DNA of 64,000 nucleotides from contig NC_088643.1 in the NCBI RefSeq assembly GCF_964019385.1, positions 186,001-250,000 on the forward strand, written 5' to 3'. Each line of letters starts with the position of its first letter. Position 1 is the first letter of the stretch. Of the stretch, positions 31,050 through 41,547 are shown piece by piece. This DNA is from Sycon ciliatum. Taxonomy: Eukaryota; Porifera; Calcarea; Leucosolenida; Sycettidae. The notes under the pieces are model-generated. The model was not told the origin of the DNA, did not search any database, and was given only the letters and a program-made list of their open reading frames with translations. A program made the translations under genes and the position numbers.

Positions 31050-34000
31050 TCAACAACGAATACTTATGATATTGCAATCAAAGGTGTAGGATCTTCTTGA
31101 GTCAAAGAACCCGCCCCACCAGGGGGGCTTCTCAAGCAGATGGGGCTTCTCCAGCAGGTGGGGTCCCGCGTTGAGGCAGACGTTGATCGACGAGCCCTTG
31201 CCTGAGCGGAATGACGCATCGTACACAACACGCACTCTTGTCGTGGTCCTATCTTCTCCACCAACGGCTTGATGTGGCGCATAGTGTATATATCTCACAT
31301 CACCAAATTCTGGGTTCTTGACTTCCTCGATATTGCTGATTCGGAAGTTGTCAGGTAGCGTTGCGTGGACTTGATTCTCCGTTATTGGATGTATTCCAAG
31401 AGACTCCAGCTCCCAGGATTGTTGGAGCTGCTTATCAAGGACCTGCGCTGTCGTCGTTAAGCTGTGCACCTCAGTAGCGAGGCATGTACCTGTCGTACTA
31501 GTTGTGCCTGATGCAGGACCAGACAAGACCCAGCCAAGACGCGTATGGATGGCTGTCGGACCAGCGGCCGTCGTGATCGTCTTGCCCATCATAAATTGCC
31601 AGTACTGATCGGCTCCAATCAATAGATCGATTGTGGCTGTGCCGTCGCTGTCGTCTGCCAGTGTGAGGCCTTGTAGCGCACCGCAGCACTGGACTGCTTG
31701 TGCAGGGTGCTGGTTCTGGACTGGTGCACAAATTGATTCAATCACAATACACTCCAGCTGCAGGGGGTCTCCCTCCGTACTCTGTACGGTCAGATTCACC
31801 ACGTCTCTTAAACCGCTGTCCCCAACAGAGCAATCACCGAAGGCATTGACATTCAAGCCTTCCTGCCTGTCTGTCTTTAGGTCCAGCCGCCTTTGCACAT
31901 CACGTGTCGCGAATGAGCGCTGGCTCCCTCCGTCGAACAACAACCTCACAGGGATCCCGTTGTCTCGGACTGGTAAGCCTGGTGCAACTATAGCTTTAGC
32001 GGTCTGCAGCAAAACCATATTGTTGTCCTTGCTAGATGACGTCAGAGCACTGACAGACGACAGTGTAACGCTGCTGGCGGATGGATTGGTCGGTCCCTTC
32101 TTGCTTGGAGCCGATGCTGCCCTAGACTGGTTGTTAGCGGCCGGCTTCTTTTCATAGCGCGACGTGGGTGGTGTCACAGGTGATGGCCTGTCAGATGTTG
32201 AGTCACACAGGGTAGTGTCGTGTCGACGTTGGCACTTGGCGCATTTCAACTTCGACTGACAGTGACGGATTATGTGGTTCGGTTTCAGACACAGAAAGCA
32301 CCTTCCATTGCTCTTAACTATGTCCTTCCGCTTCTCTGTGTTCGTAACGACAGAGCACCTGGCCGTCTCATGACTCTGTCCACAGAACACGCAACTGGCA
32401 CTTGCCGGGGACGTAAAGGCTGCTAATGCTGCTGCTGTTGGCTGTTCTCTGTAGGTCTGTTTGTTGCGTGTACCGGTCCCCTCAGGCTGTGTGGTGATGC
32501 CTATGAGTGTCTCCTGTGCTGTTGTTCTGTAGTCCGCTTCTCTTAATGCCCAGGCCAGCAGAGTGCATACCGTCTCCGCTTCACCTCTCTCTGTCATCTG
32601 GCGGTAGTACTGCGTCAAGAGAGACTGTGGCAGTTTCTTCAGGAGCTGCTGATAGAATGCACCAGCCTGAAGTTCCTGGCTGCGTCCGGCGTCTTCTAGG
32701 TGAATGACAGCTACTTGGAGAAGATCAGCGAACTTCTCCAGATCCTGGGCAGCTCGTTCCATTCGTATCACTGGTAGCCGCGCCAGCGCCTCTGTATGCA
32801 CTGCTGTCTGTCTTCTATCGCCACCAAACTTCTGTTCTAGACGCCTGATTGCTGCGGTGTACGCTGCTGCTGAGTATCCATAAGATTCTATCGCTTTCAA
32901 TGCTGAGCCCGTCAAACACTGACGTAGTTGCAATAATTTCAGCTCTGGCGATAAATCTTGCTGCTCTACGCAAACCGAGAATGCTGCTTTCCATGTTCTG
33001 TATGCTGTTTTATCGCCACTAAACGTAGGTATCTTCACTTTCTTCAGGTGTCGGTACACGTCTGTTGGTGCTGCTGTTGACGATGTTGAGCTGGCTGTCA
33101 TTCCAGACCAACTGGTCTGCACGGGTTGCTGCTGCTGGTATTGTTGCTGTTGACGCTGCTGCTGCTGTTGCCGCTGCTGCTGCTGCTGTTGCTGTTGCTG
33201 TAGTTGTTGCCGCTGCTGCTGCTGTTGTTGTAGCCCAGACAACGGCTGTGGCCTGGGCCTCGGTAGCGGCGTGGAAAACCGCTGCGGCGGTAGCATGCGT
33301 GATAACGGCTGCGGCATAGACGACGGCTGCAACGTAGACAAAGGCTGCGATGACTTCGGCACATAGACCGACTGGGACGCGTACAACGGCGGCAACGAGT
33401 GCTGCGACACAGGCAACGGCAAAGACTGATCTGCCGACAATGGCGGCAACGACTGCTGCGACACGGGCAGCGACTGCTGCGATACAGGCAGCGACTGCTG
33501 CAACACGGGCAGCGACTGCTGCGACACGGGCAGCGACTGCTGCGACACGGGCAGCGACTGCTGCGACACAGGCAACGGCAAAGACTGAGACGCAGACAAC
33601 GGCGGCAACGACTGCAGCGACACGGGCAGCGACTGCTGCGACACAGGCAGCGACAAGTACTGATACGCAGACAACGGTTGTGACATACATGAAGGCAAGG
33701 GCTGCGACAAAGACTGCGACACATACAAAGGCTGTGTGTGTGTGTACTGCATGCGTGTGCGCTGTGATTGCATCCTAGACACAGGTTGCGATGCAGTCTC
33801 TGGGGTCTGTTTGCCAGGTTGCCACAATGTGTCCATGGAGTTGTTGGTGTGGGCCAATGGTGCTGTCCCAGTGTTGAACTGCTGTGCATTCTCAATCATA
33901 TACTCGGTGCTTTCTGGAACAATCACTGGCGTAGCAATGTCTGGCACGAAAGCGTTCGCCCACGTTGTATCACTATTTGCAGTTGCACCTTCTACGTCGT

Positions 34001-34556
34001 TTGGATACTCTTGCCGATCCTTCGTATCTGCCTTTTGATGATGACCATAGCCTTGTAAAGCCGTCTGATCACCAGCGGGTTCGCATAACGGCGCACTCTC
34101 GCCCGTTTCGGGAACCTGTGCGTCTGCCTGTGCACGACTCGTGCTGTCTGTTTGCTGCATATGGCCGCTCAGGACAAGGCCTGCAGCTCCTGGTGCGTGA
34201 TCCGTGTCCTTATCTAGACTCGCTAAGTATGCTTTCACCTTATCGGCATTCCGGGTGTACTGTACACCGCTTATAGAGCTCGCACGTGAACTGTTGTAGT
34301 TTGAACAAATTCCGTACATGTACTCACTAACCATAGCCACTGTGTTTGCATACATTTCTTGTGTTGCTACATACTCCTCGAACAACTCTGGATCCTCCCG
34401 CAATGTACTAAGCAAGCAATGTACTTTTAGGTCCAGCTCCACGAGTGACAGTTTGACAGCACTTACAGGTGATCCATTTTCGATATCGTTCAGAACCGCG
34501 ATTCTTGCTTTGGCGAAGGCGACACTCTGGTCAGCCTTTCTCGACCTCGCATCCAT
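31050..34556 (-). CDS. BEL/Pao Gag-protease with truncated RT
   Basis: A 1168-aa open frame starts just inside the primer binding site. It has a helical N-terminus, a long Ser/Leu/Gln repeat region (SLPVSQQ about ten times) and polyglutamine. A BEL-type Gag domain follows (KVKIPTFSGDKTAYRTWKAAF, LPQSLLTQYYRQM), then three zinc knuckles (CVFCGQSHETARC, CFLCLKPNHIIRHC, CAKCQRRHDTTLC) and an aspartic protease motif (LLFDGGSQRSF). The RT begins (RVVYDASFRSGKGSSIN) and stops after LLEKPHLLEKP. The rest of RT, RNase H and integrase are deleted, so it cannot move by itself. Confidence 0.85.
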   Translation of the reverse strand: MDARSRKADQSVAFAKARIAVLNDIENGSPVSAVKLSLVELDLKVHCLLSTLREDPELFEEYVATQEMYANTVAMVSEYMYGICSNYNSSRASSISGVQYTRNADKVKAYLASLDKDTDHAPGAAGLVLSGHMQQTDSTSRAQADAQVPETGESAPLCEPAGDQTALQGYGHHQKADTKDRQEYPNDVEGATANSDTTWANAFVPDIATPVIVPESTEYMIENAQQFNTGTAPLAHTNNSMDTLWQPGKQTPETASQPVSRMQSQRTRMQYTHTQPLYVSQSLSQPLPSCMSQPLSAYQYLSLPVSQQSLPVSLQSLPPLSASQSLPLPVSQQSLPVSQQSLPVSQQSLPVLQQSLPVSQQSLPVSQQSLPPLSADQSLPLPVSQHSLPPLYASQSVYVPKSSQPLSTLQPSSMPQPLSRMLPPQRFSTPLPRPRPQPLSGLQQQQQQRQQLQQQQQQQQQRQQQQQRQQQQYQQQQPVQTSWSGMTASSTSSTAAPTDVYRHLKKVKIPTFSGDKTAYRTWKAAFSVCVEQQDLSPELKLLQLRQCLTGSALKAIESYGYSAAAYTAAIRRLEQKFGGDRRQTAVHTEALARLPVIRMERAAQDLEKFADLLQVAVIHLEDAGRSQELQAGAFYQQLLKKLPQSLLTQYYRQMTERGEAETVCTLLAWALREADYRTTAQETLIGITTQPEGTGTRNKQTYREQPTAAALAAFTSPASASCVFCGQSHETARCSVVTNTEKRKDIVKSNGRCFLCLKPNHIIRHCQSKLKCAKCQRRHDTTLCDSTSDRPSPVTPPTSRYEKKPAANNQSRAASAPSKKGPTNPSASSVTLSSVSALTSSSKDNNMVLLQTAKAIVAPGLPVRDNGIPVRLLFDGGSQRSFATRDVQRRLDLKTDRQEGLNVNAFGDCSVGDSGLRDVVNLTVQSTEGDPLQLECIVIESICAPVQNQHPAQAVQCCGALQGLTLADDSDGTATIDLLIGADQYWQFMMGKTITTAAGPTAIHTRLGWVLSGPASGTTSTTGTCLATEVHSLTTTAQVLDKQLQQSWELESLGIHPITENQVHATLPDNFRISNIEEVKNPEFGDVRYIHYAPHQAVGGEDRTTTRVRVVYDASFRSGKGSSINVCLNAGPHLLEKPHLLEKPPWWGGFFDSRRSYTFDCNIISIRC

Positions 34557-34560
34557 TGAA

Positions 34561-34577
34561 TCCGGCTCGAAGGACCA
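34561..34577 (-). promoter_or_regulatory. tRNA-Tyr primer binding site
   Basis: The minus strand reads TGGTCCTTCGAGCCGGA next to the LTR end, the complement of a tRNA 3' end TCCGGCTCGAAGGACCA. This equals the 3' end of animal tRNA-Tyr as I recall it. It would prime minus-strand DNA synthesis. Confidence 0.75.
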
Positions 34578-34578
34578 A

Positions 34579-34920
34579 TTTTAGAGATCCTACTCTGGTT
34601 CTGCCCGTACTAGTAGTAGTAGAATCCTAAAGGACGTTTTGGCTCTTCGTTGAGCTCATTTAGTTATTACACACAGACACTCAGTGTCTTTCCACTCGGA
34701 AATAATTCTCCTCATACTTCAGTAAGAATCATTATCATTAGTATCAGAGATACTCAAACTCGTGACTGTCCTCCAAGTAGTAATGATGAGGAAGCGCCTA
34801 CATCACGACGGCTGGGGTAGATATTCCCACCAGCCGTACGCGACGCAGAAAATGCTAGTGTCAGGATAAGGACATCGTGGAGGCGAATAGAGACATACCG
34901 TAGAAGTCTCCGGTAAACGA
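34579..34920 (-). repeat. BEL/Pao 5' LTR, truncated
   Basis: It matches the other LTR from TTTTAGAGATCC to GGTAAACGAA, then the LINE resumes. Roughly 230-250 bp of its outer part are missing. Confidence 0.8.
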
Positions 34921-34934
34921 AGATATTAGATATT

Positions 34935-36081
34935 GTAGATATTGCCGGGGCCTTCGACAAGGTCTACCACAACGGCGTCCTCCACAAGGCTGAGCGGTGC
35001 GGCATAAGTGGCCCCCTCCTTGCCTGGCTCCGGAGTTACCTGACAGACCGCCACATCCGTGTCGTCATAGGTGGCCAGTCTTCACCGACCCACCGAATCC
35101 AATCTGGCGTGCCACAGGGCAGCATCCTCGGCCCCACCCTCTTCCTTCTGTACGTCAACGACGCAGAAGACCACCTGCCTGATGGGGCGAAGCTGGCTGT
35201 ATACGCCGACGACACAACTCTCTACAAGTGCATCACCACCCGACTCAGACTGCCAGAAGAGACAGCAATCCTCCAGCAGGCAGTAGACTCACTGGCAGCA
35301 TGGGGAAGCAGGTGGAGGATCAAGTTCGAGCCCACAAAGTCGCAGGCCTTGACCATCAGCCACCACCGCTCGCCAACCCCCCCCCCCCCCCTCGAACGCA
35401 ATACGCTTCCAAGGAGCAGTCGTGCCAGAAGTAGAGGAGCTCAAGCTTCTTGGCGTCACCTTCGACAGGCAGCTGGCATTCCGCAGCCATATCCGACAGC
35501 TTGCAGTACGCGGAGCCCAGCGGCTCGGCTTCCTCCGTAAGGCATCGGCTGTGCTAGACCCAAAGCACCGGACAATCGTGTACCGTGGCTTTGTCCGCCC
35601 TGTGTTAGAGTATGGCATGCTGGTGTGGATGAGCGCAGCCCCCACCACCTTGGCCCGCCTCACTGCCATCCAGCGCCGTGCCCTGCACATAATTGGAGAT
35701 GGATCATACCTCCCGAGCCTCGACATTCGCCGTACCGTAGCGGGGCTCTGCTTTCTGTACAAGCTGCACTTTGTGGAGGGTCCGGATATGGTGAAAGCCA
35801 TTCTGCCACCATCAGCAGCCGCACCGCAATGCCGCATGTCTACTCGTGAGACAACCAGATCTGCAACACATCATCCATCGCAACTCACCAGTTGTCTTCC
35901 TCCTCAGGCACGAAACAACACGCTCCGCTCATTTCCCCACTCCCTCATCGCAACGTGGAATCAGCTCCCACCTACCCTTCTGCAGTCTCCCCCTTCTCGC
36001 AGAGGTATGCACACGTTCAAGAAAAACGTCAACGACCACTTGCGGCGCAGCAAGTGGGAGTGGGCCACAGACAGGCTATGA
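34935..36081 (+). pseudogene. LINE reverse transcriptase, continuation after the BEL insertion
   Basis: The RT resumes at catalytic motif A (VDIAGAFDKVYHNG) and continues through SGVPQGSILGPTLFLLYVND and YADDTTLYK. A C run near 35381-35391 shifts the frame. The thumb follows in the next frame (ELKLLGVTFDRQLAF, FVRPVLEYGMLVW, RALHIIG), ending RRSKWEWATDRL. About 130 residues expected between TGPDAVPARVL and motif A are gone, so the BEL insertion site also lost LINE sequence. Confidence 0.82.
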
Positions 36082-36545
36082 TCTCTGCCAACACACCAGC
36101 CTAATTATACTGACCGCATTCCAGCTCCCTTCTACCCCTCTTTGATCCCCTTCGCTCAGCCTTCAAATCCGATTACCAGTTCACTCCATCTTCCTACGGT
36201 GCACTGCTTTTACTATTGTTTTGTCCTATCTCAATCTCAAATTCTCCCCATTATCGTTTGCAAAGCTGGTGCTTCCCTCTTGGATGCACATTTCATTTCA
36301 TTTATTTATTGCAACATCTCAAGACTCAGCGGAAACACCGGCCAATGTTAAGAGAGTGGGTGACACATGTTTCTTTTCTCCTATGTATCGGCGCACAGGA
36401 GTAACGATGACTCCGAGACCTTTGGTCGGAGGAGTTACTTTTGCCCCGCCCCCACTTCCATCCAATATGCCACCGCCCCCGCTGTGCAGCATCTGATGGT
36501 ACTGTGGTATTCAGTAAAAATAAAAATAAAAAAAAATAAAAAAGG
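36082..36545 (+). mobile_element. LINE 3' UTR and A-rich tail
   Basis: It contains the bulged hairpin CTCC-GA-GACC-TTT-GGTC-GGAG (about 36417-36436) and ends in AAAAATAAAAATAAAAAAA. The same fold occurs in three other LINE 3' ends in this window. Confidence 0.7.
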
Positions 36546-37304
36546 ATGAACAGCGTTACTGTAGAAATCATCTTGGCAACGGGCAAGAAATGCAAAACAG
36601 GTTTTCAGCAATCAACGCACCCCTGTAGAAAGACACGTTTATTGTTTTCGCGTTCGATCTCTTGTTCACAGCTAGCTGGTCGTCGAAGAGCTCTTCTGTT
36701 TGTTTTTGAACTCAGTTTGCCGTTCTCGGCCTTTGTGCTCCTCAGTGATGAAATACAGTTTCTTCTGAAACTCCTCCGAGTCGGAGTGTTCTTTTGTGCC
36801 ATAGCTGTGCCATTTGTGCATTTTCCGTAGACCATGCAATCTCGTTCTCAGGATGAGTAGCCCACAATAAACGTCTGGTGCTCTCTGGTGCGACTCAGCG
36901 CGAAGTAGGTGACAAGGTGAATGTGCGCTCTCAGCTGCTGCATCACCAGTTTCCAAGCATCGTTCTGAGCTGCAAGGATAACTGTAATCCTTCGCAGTGC
37001 CCATAGAGAAACAGTGCATTGTCTCCAGGAGAAGGAAGGCATAGCCACAACAAATCGCAACTGCAGTAGTGCAAGTTCACGACACAAAAAAGAACAAACT
37101 ATCCAGACGCAATGTTTGCAACGACCAGAAGGCCAGCTATTTCACTGGTAGGCCGGAATTCACTCATGCAGCAATGCTGCCACCAAATATCCCAACGCAA
37201 TTGTCCCCCCAATGGTGGTGCCGAGCAAGCGGAATGGTCCAGCGCAAAGTGGAGTGGAGTTGTGACTAATAGTTCCTATCCTGTTAACATAGTAGATACC
37301 CATG
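36546..37304. other. No recognised gene
   Basis: There is a minus-strand open stretch (about 36672-37019) with an EEFQKKLYFITEEHKGRERQ segment but no family match that I can name. Confidence 0.35.
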
Positions 37305-37832
37305 TCCATATGCAGGCATGCATCTACCATTCCCATACCAACAAATCCATATGCAGGCATGCATCTACAGGGGCGTCACCCGTGATGGGCATGGGGGCAC
37401 GTGTACCCCCTAAAAAATTCGACCTTGGTTTTTTGCGAACTCCTGGTTATGAAAAGTGTAGTGCTGGTAGAATCTACTAAAAAACTGCTTGCACTAAAAC
37501 TAGTTGGCCTTGTACTAGAATCTACACTCACGGCGGCGTGCTGGGTGTTTGTTTGAAACAGAAGAAATAAATAATTCAGTGTGGTTGCAAGTAAGTTGGT
37601 CAGGTCACCACACTTGAGGAGTCTTTGGAGCTGCTGCCTCTAATTTAATGTCGTCTTCTCGAAAAAGGAAAGCGTCTGGCCAGCTCACTATCAGCGAACT
37701 TTTTCGTGTTTTCCTGTGCAAAATTTTTCCTGTGCAAAATTCCTGTGCAGGGGTCTGGTGACGCCTGATCTACCATTCCCATACCAACAAATCCATATGC
37801 AGGCATGCATCTACCATTCCCATACCAACAAA
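37305..37832. repeat. 41-bp tandem repeat split by an insertion
   Basis: Units of CAGGCATGCATCTACCATTC, CCATACCAACAAATCCATATG occur on both sides of the 400-bp element at 37368-37767 and join perfectly when it is removed. Confidence 0.75.
37368..37767. mobile_element. 400-bp TIR element with 5-bp target duplication
   Basis: The left end CAGGGGCGTCACC and the complement of the right end, CAGGCGTCACC, are inverted repeats. ATCTA flanks both sides (37363-37367, 37768-37772). It contains a GGGGGCACGTGTACCCCC palindrome and no transposase. The CAGGGG-type end recalls hAT or CACTA-like ends; the 5-bp duplication does not decide. Confidence 0.75.
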
Positions 37833-38841
37833 TTCGTAAAGTGTGCACAAATAAAGGACACAATCGACAGACTATGAACAGGATTTGGGCTTTTATGTTT
37901 ATTTCAAAGACAAGAGAAAGAAGAGTGCATTCAACTTACAGACGAGTCACAGATGGAACATTTTGAAAGGCACCAGCTAGTACCGTGGTTATGCCATGAT
38001 TGGACACAACGCTGAAAACAGAGGAAGTGAGAGGATTGACTCAAATAAGTAAACTGCAAGTAGGACATGATAGCCTATTTGGATGAGAGACAGAGGGTGA
38101 GAGAGAGAGATGCACACAGACAAATAGACAGACAAACAGACCAGCACATTAATGGACAGACAGACGGATGGACAGACACACAGAGGCTGGAGACGATTAA
38201 ACAATGCAATAATGAGAACAATTGATGCCGACATAATACAATGAAACAATCATGCCATGAAAAATGTTTTAAAAAATGTGATTCATAAATAGTCCGGGGC
38301 CAAATTAGGAAAAAGTCACGTCTAATAGATTTCGTTCCGAGTGAGAGGGCACCAAGTTGTTTCGATTTGAATGTCAAGTATCTTCAAAATGCTGCAAGAT
38401 GGTATACCATTCAATCAAAATTTCCATCGGGAAGGTCATACAATGAAGGTGGAAAGAATTGATGATGGTTGCCATGGCAACAAATCAGTTAATTCAAATT
38501 CACAGGAGAACTATGCGATATTTTGACAAAATTCCTGGTGGATATACTTCGAAGTAAACGTATCCAATACGTATGACTGGTTGACCAAGTTTGACTGAAA
38601 ACAAATAAACTTCAGGGCCTCAAAGGTGAATTATAAAATCGGATCTACTGCAACTATACATTACTGTACATAGGTAACTAAATATGCATGCATACACCGA
38701 TAACTGTACAAATATATTGGTGACCAGTGTACATGTGACATCTATAAAGCCTATTAGAAAAGAGTTAGAAATGAATAGAGCAGTCTGTGACCAATGGTGA
38801 TCTAATGGATATACATGTACATGTACATGTATGTATGTATG

Positions 38842-39500
38842 GCGAAGAGGAAAATGTAGAGGAAAACAGAGCACGCCAAAGCAGTTCTCTAAGTACCTAT
38901 CAGTTGGTAGCAACAAAGAGGAGCTTGTGGCATTCTTTGCTGGTGCAGTGGCAGCTCCCGGACAGCCTGGACAAGGTGCCCCAAGGCAAGGAACTGGTTG
39001 TCACTGCGGGCCAAGTGTGCATAATTGTCAAGTCGGCTGGTGCAAGCATGGTGTCTACTGCTGTGGAGGAGTTGCTGTTAACCCAGGAAGAGGCTGACAC
39101 CAGATTGCTCCTTAATGCAAGGCATGCAGCTGTCAGCGGGTATGAGACCGTTCTGATAAGAACACGAGATACCGATGTTGCCATCATTGCTTGTTCTGTT
39201 AACCATGTTATGCCGTGTACGTTGCTGGTGGAGGTTGGTGAAGGCAACAACCGGCGTACAGTCAACATGACCGCTATTGCAGAGAAGCTCAGTGCCGATG
39301 TTTGCAATGCTCTGCCCGGCTTACATGCATTCGCTGGTAGCCGTTCCACCAGCGCGTTTGCCTTCAGTGGGAAAAGTGCTGCCTTCAACATTGTCCGTGG
39401 TGCAAGGCAGTACAAGCACCCTTCATACCTCGACATTGCCTTGGAGTGGAAGCAAATTCACCATGAGTTTTCCAATTCGCTACAATCGATCTCGGGGTGA
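38842..39500 (+). pseudogene. Transposon-associated ORF with EEADTR/DTDV motifs, copy 1
   Basis: Motifs in order: FSKYLSVGSNKEELVAFF (other frame), GKELVVTAGQVC, EELLLTQEEADTRLLL, YETVLIRTRDTDVAII, NMTAIAEKLSADVCNALPGLHAFAGSRSTSAF and SGKSAAF. I recall this family from invertebrate repeats; the spaced acidic residues suggest a PIN/FEN1-like nuclease fold (inference). One frameshift near 38995 breaks it. No partner transposase is visible. Confidence 0.6.
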
Positions 39501-39652
39501 TGATCGTGTCTTCTTCATCACCACTGCAGCCTGGACAGCCTTCGGGAAGACATGTGTCACTCTCCTGCTCAACAGATTCCTACATCTAGATTTGGTTACC
39601 GTCAGGGAACGAAATAGAGCTGCAAAACATCAAAGTAATTGTTTTCGTCCAT

Positions 39653-40180
39653 TCAATTACACTGCTGAGCATGCAGTGTAATTGATGTTGAAGGCAGCAC
39701 TTTTCCCACGGAATGCAAACGCGCTGGTGGAACCTCCACCAGCAACGTACACGGCATAACATGGCTAACAGAACAAGCAATGATGGCAACATCGGTATCT
39801 GGTGTTCTTATCAGAATGGTCTCATACCCACTGGCAGCTGCATGCCTTGCATGAAGGAGCAATCTGGTGTCAGCCTCTTCCTGGGTTAACAGCAACTCCT
39901 CCACAGCAGTAGACGCCATGCTTGCACCAGCCGACTTGACAATTATGCACTCTTGGCCCGCAGTGACAACCAGTTCCTTGCCTGGGGGGGCACCTTGTTC
40001 AGTTTGTCCGGGAGCTGCCACTGCACCAGCAAAGAATGCCACAAGCTCCTCTTTGTTGCTACCAACTGATAGGTACTTAGAGAACTGCTTTGGCGTGCTC
40101 TGTTTCCCTCTACATTTTCCTCTTCGCCATGCTGCATTAACATAACTTACAAACTGCATTTCATCACCGGTCCGACTCAA
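39653..40180 (-). pseudogene. Transposon-associated ORF, copy 2 with internal deletion
   Basis: Opposed copy of the previous ORF. The N-terminal half is mostly continuous (WRRGKCRGKQSTPKQFSKYL, EEADTRLLLHARHAA, IRTPDTDVAIIACSV). It then jumps from LLVEV to PPARLHSVGKVLPS, dropping the region corresponding to about 39236-39345 of copy 1, probably by slippage between short GGTGGA-like repeats. Confidence 0.6.
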
Positions 40181-40805
40181 TTGCTAGCAGTCCTCCCACC
40201 AAGGCTTGAGCCCCGTGACGCCACTCGCACTCGAAACGATCTCCGCATGGCCGCCGGCCACAGTTACCAGCTACGAAATCCGCTACCGCGTCAAGCACCA
40301 GACACCATTCTCCGCAGCTTCCCACATTGTGCAATCCAGCTGTGGAATTCCCTGCCGCCAGCTTTTCTAGACTCCGCCCCAACTCGCAAAAATCTTCAAA
40401 GGTTTAAGTGCAACGTCAACAAATACCTCCGCCGACAGGATCGGCGATGTTCCACGGACATTCTGCCTGTCGACCCACCTACATTCTAGTGCCCCGTCAA
40501 CGACTCCCATTGCTACGAATGCGCTGCACACCAGTACTAGCTGTTGCTTGCCCTTGCTTTCTTTTTATTTTTGCTGACCCTTATAGCTCTATCTTTTGTT
40601 TTTGGTGCGTGTTTCTGGCCGTGATGCCGAGACCTCAGGTCGGCAGAGCCATCAATGCCCCACCATCACTGCTGCACCTCGGTGCAGCCCCTTCTCAGTA
40701 GTTGTCACGTTTGCCCTTGTCTCAGTACCATTGTCTTCTGTAATATTTATGAGTTGGGTATGTGAACATAGTAAAAAAAAACAAAAAACATACATGTACA
40801 TGTAC
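40178..40805 (+). mobile_element. 5'-truncated LINE 3' end
   Basis: It encodes the ORF2 C-terminus (RTRNDLRMAAGHSYQLRNP, TILRSFPHCAIQLWNSLPP, NVNKYLRRQDRR) with a stop at 40487. The 3' UTR has hairpin GCC-GA-GACC-TCA-GGTC-GGC (about 40624-40642) and an A-rich tail near 40770. Same family or a near relative of the LINE at 27.6-36.5 kb. Confidence 0.75.
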
Positions 40806-41385
40806 AAAAAAGGGTTTGCTCCCCACACCGGAGCTCGCGCTATTCCACCACCGACTTTACTTGACACTTGACTGACTCACGACTGCCATCCAGAGCACAC
40901 GAGAAGTCCATCGAACCTTCGACTCGGCAAACCTGCAAGAAAGCACCACTCCCTGCTCAATACACAGTGTTTCGGGGAATTCACCCCTCATCAGTTAAGC
41001 TTGAGTAGGCTGAGGAATATTGTGCCCGAAGAGCACCACTTATATAGTGCTCTCCAGGCACGACCATCACCAGGGATACAAACTTACAGAGACGCTCCGT
41101 TTTCAGCGCGACAAACACCTCGTGAGCACCAGATAGCAGCGTGAGTCAGTGTCGCTCCTGGACGGTGAGACAGACGTCGAGGACCCTCGGTCATTCGCAA
41201 CGCTGTCACCTCCAAACCAACTAGTCGCAAGCCCGCGCTGGGCACAACAGTACGAAGTAGTGGTTGCGACCTCGGCGATGATTTGTAAGAAAAGGGTTTG
41301 CTCCCCACACCGGAGCTCGCGCTATTCCGCCGACTTTACTTGACACTTGACTGACTCACGACTGCCATCCAGAGCACACGAGCAC
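40806..41385 (-). repeat. Hammerhead-bearing dispersed repeat, one full and one partial tandem copy
   Basis: The unit beginning AAGGGTTTGCTCCCCACACC occurs at 40806 and again at 41290 in the same orientation, a period of about 484 bp; the second copy is cut at the inverted-repeat arm. The unit carries a hammerhead motif on the minus strand and no ORF. Tandem hammerhead units without coding capacity resemble animal retrozymes or pseudo-LTRs of Penelope-like elements. Confidence 0.65.
40955..41000 (-). ncRNA. Hammerhead ribozyme, well-formed
   Basis: Minus strand in order: stem I GCUUAA; core CUGAUGA; helix II GGGG, loop UGAAUU, CCCC; core GAA; helix III ACAC, U, GUGU (palindromic, suited to dimers); A as cleavage-site base; stem I UUGAGC (pairs GCUUAA with one U-G). 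All core bases match the hammerhead consensus. A degenerate sister at 17245-17290 keeps stem I pairing by a U-to-C change. Confidence 0.72.
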
Positions 41386-41485
41386 TATGTACATGTACAT
41401 GTATATCCATTAGATCACCATTGGTCACAGACTGCTCTATTCATTTCTAACTCTTTTCTAATAGGCTTTATAGATGTCACATGTA

Positions 41486-41507
41486 CACTGGTAGTAGTAG
41501 CAGTACT

Positions 41508-41547
<40 letters not shown>

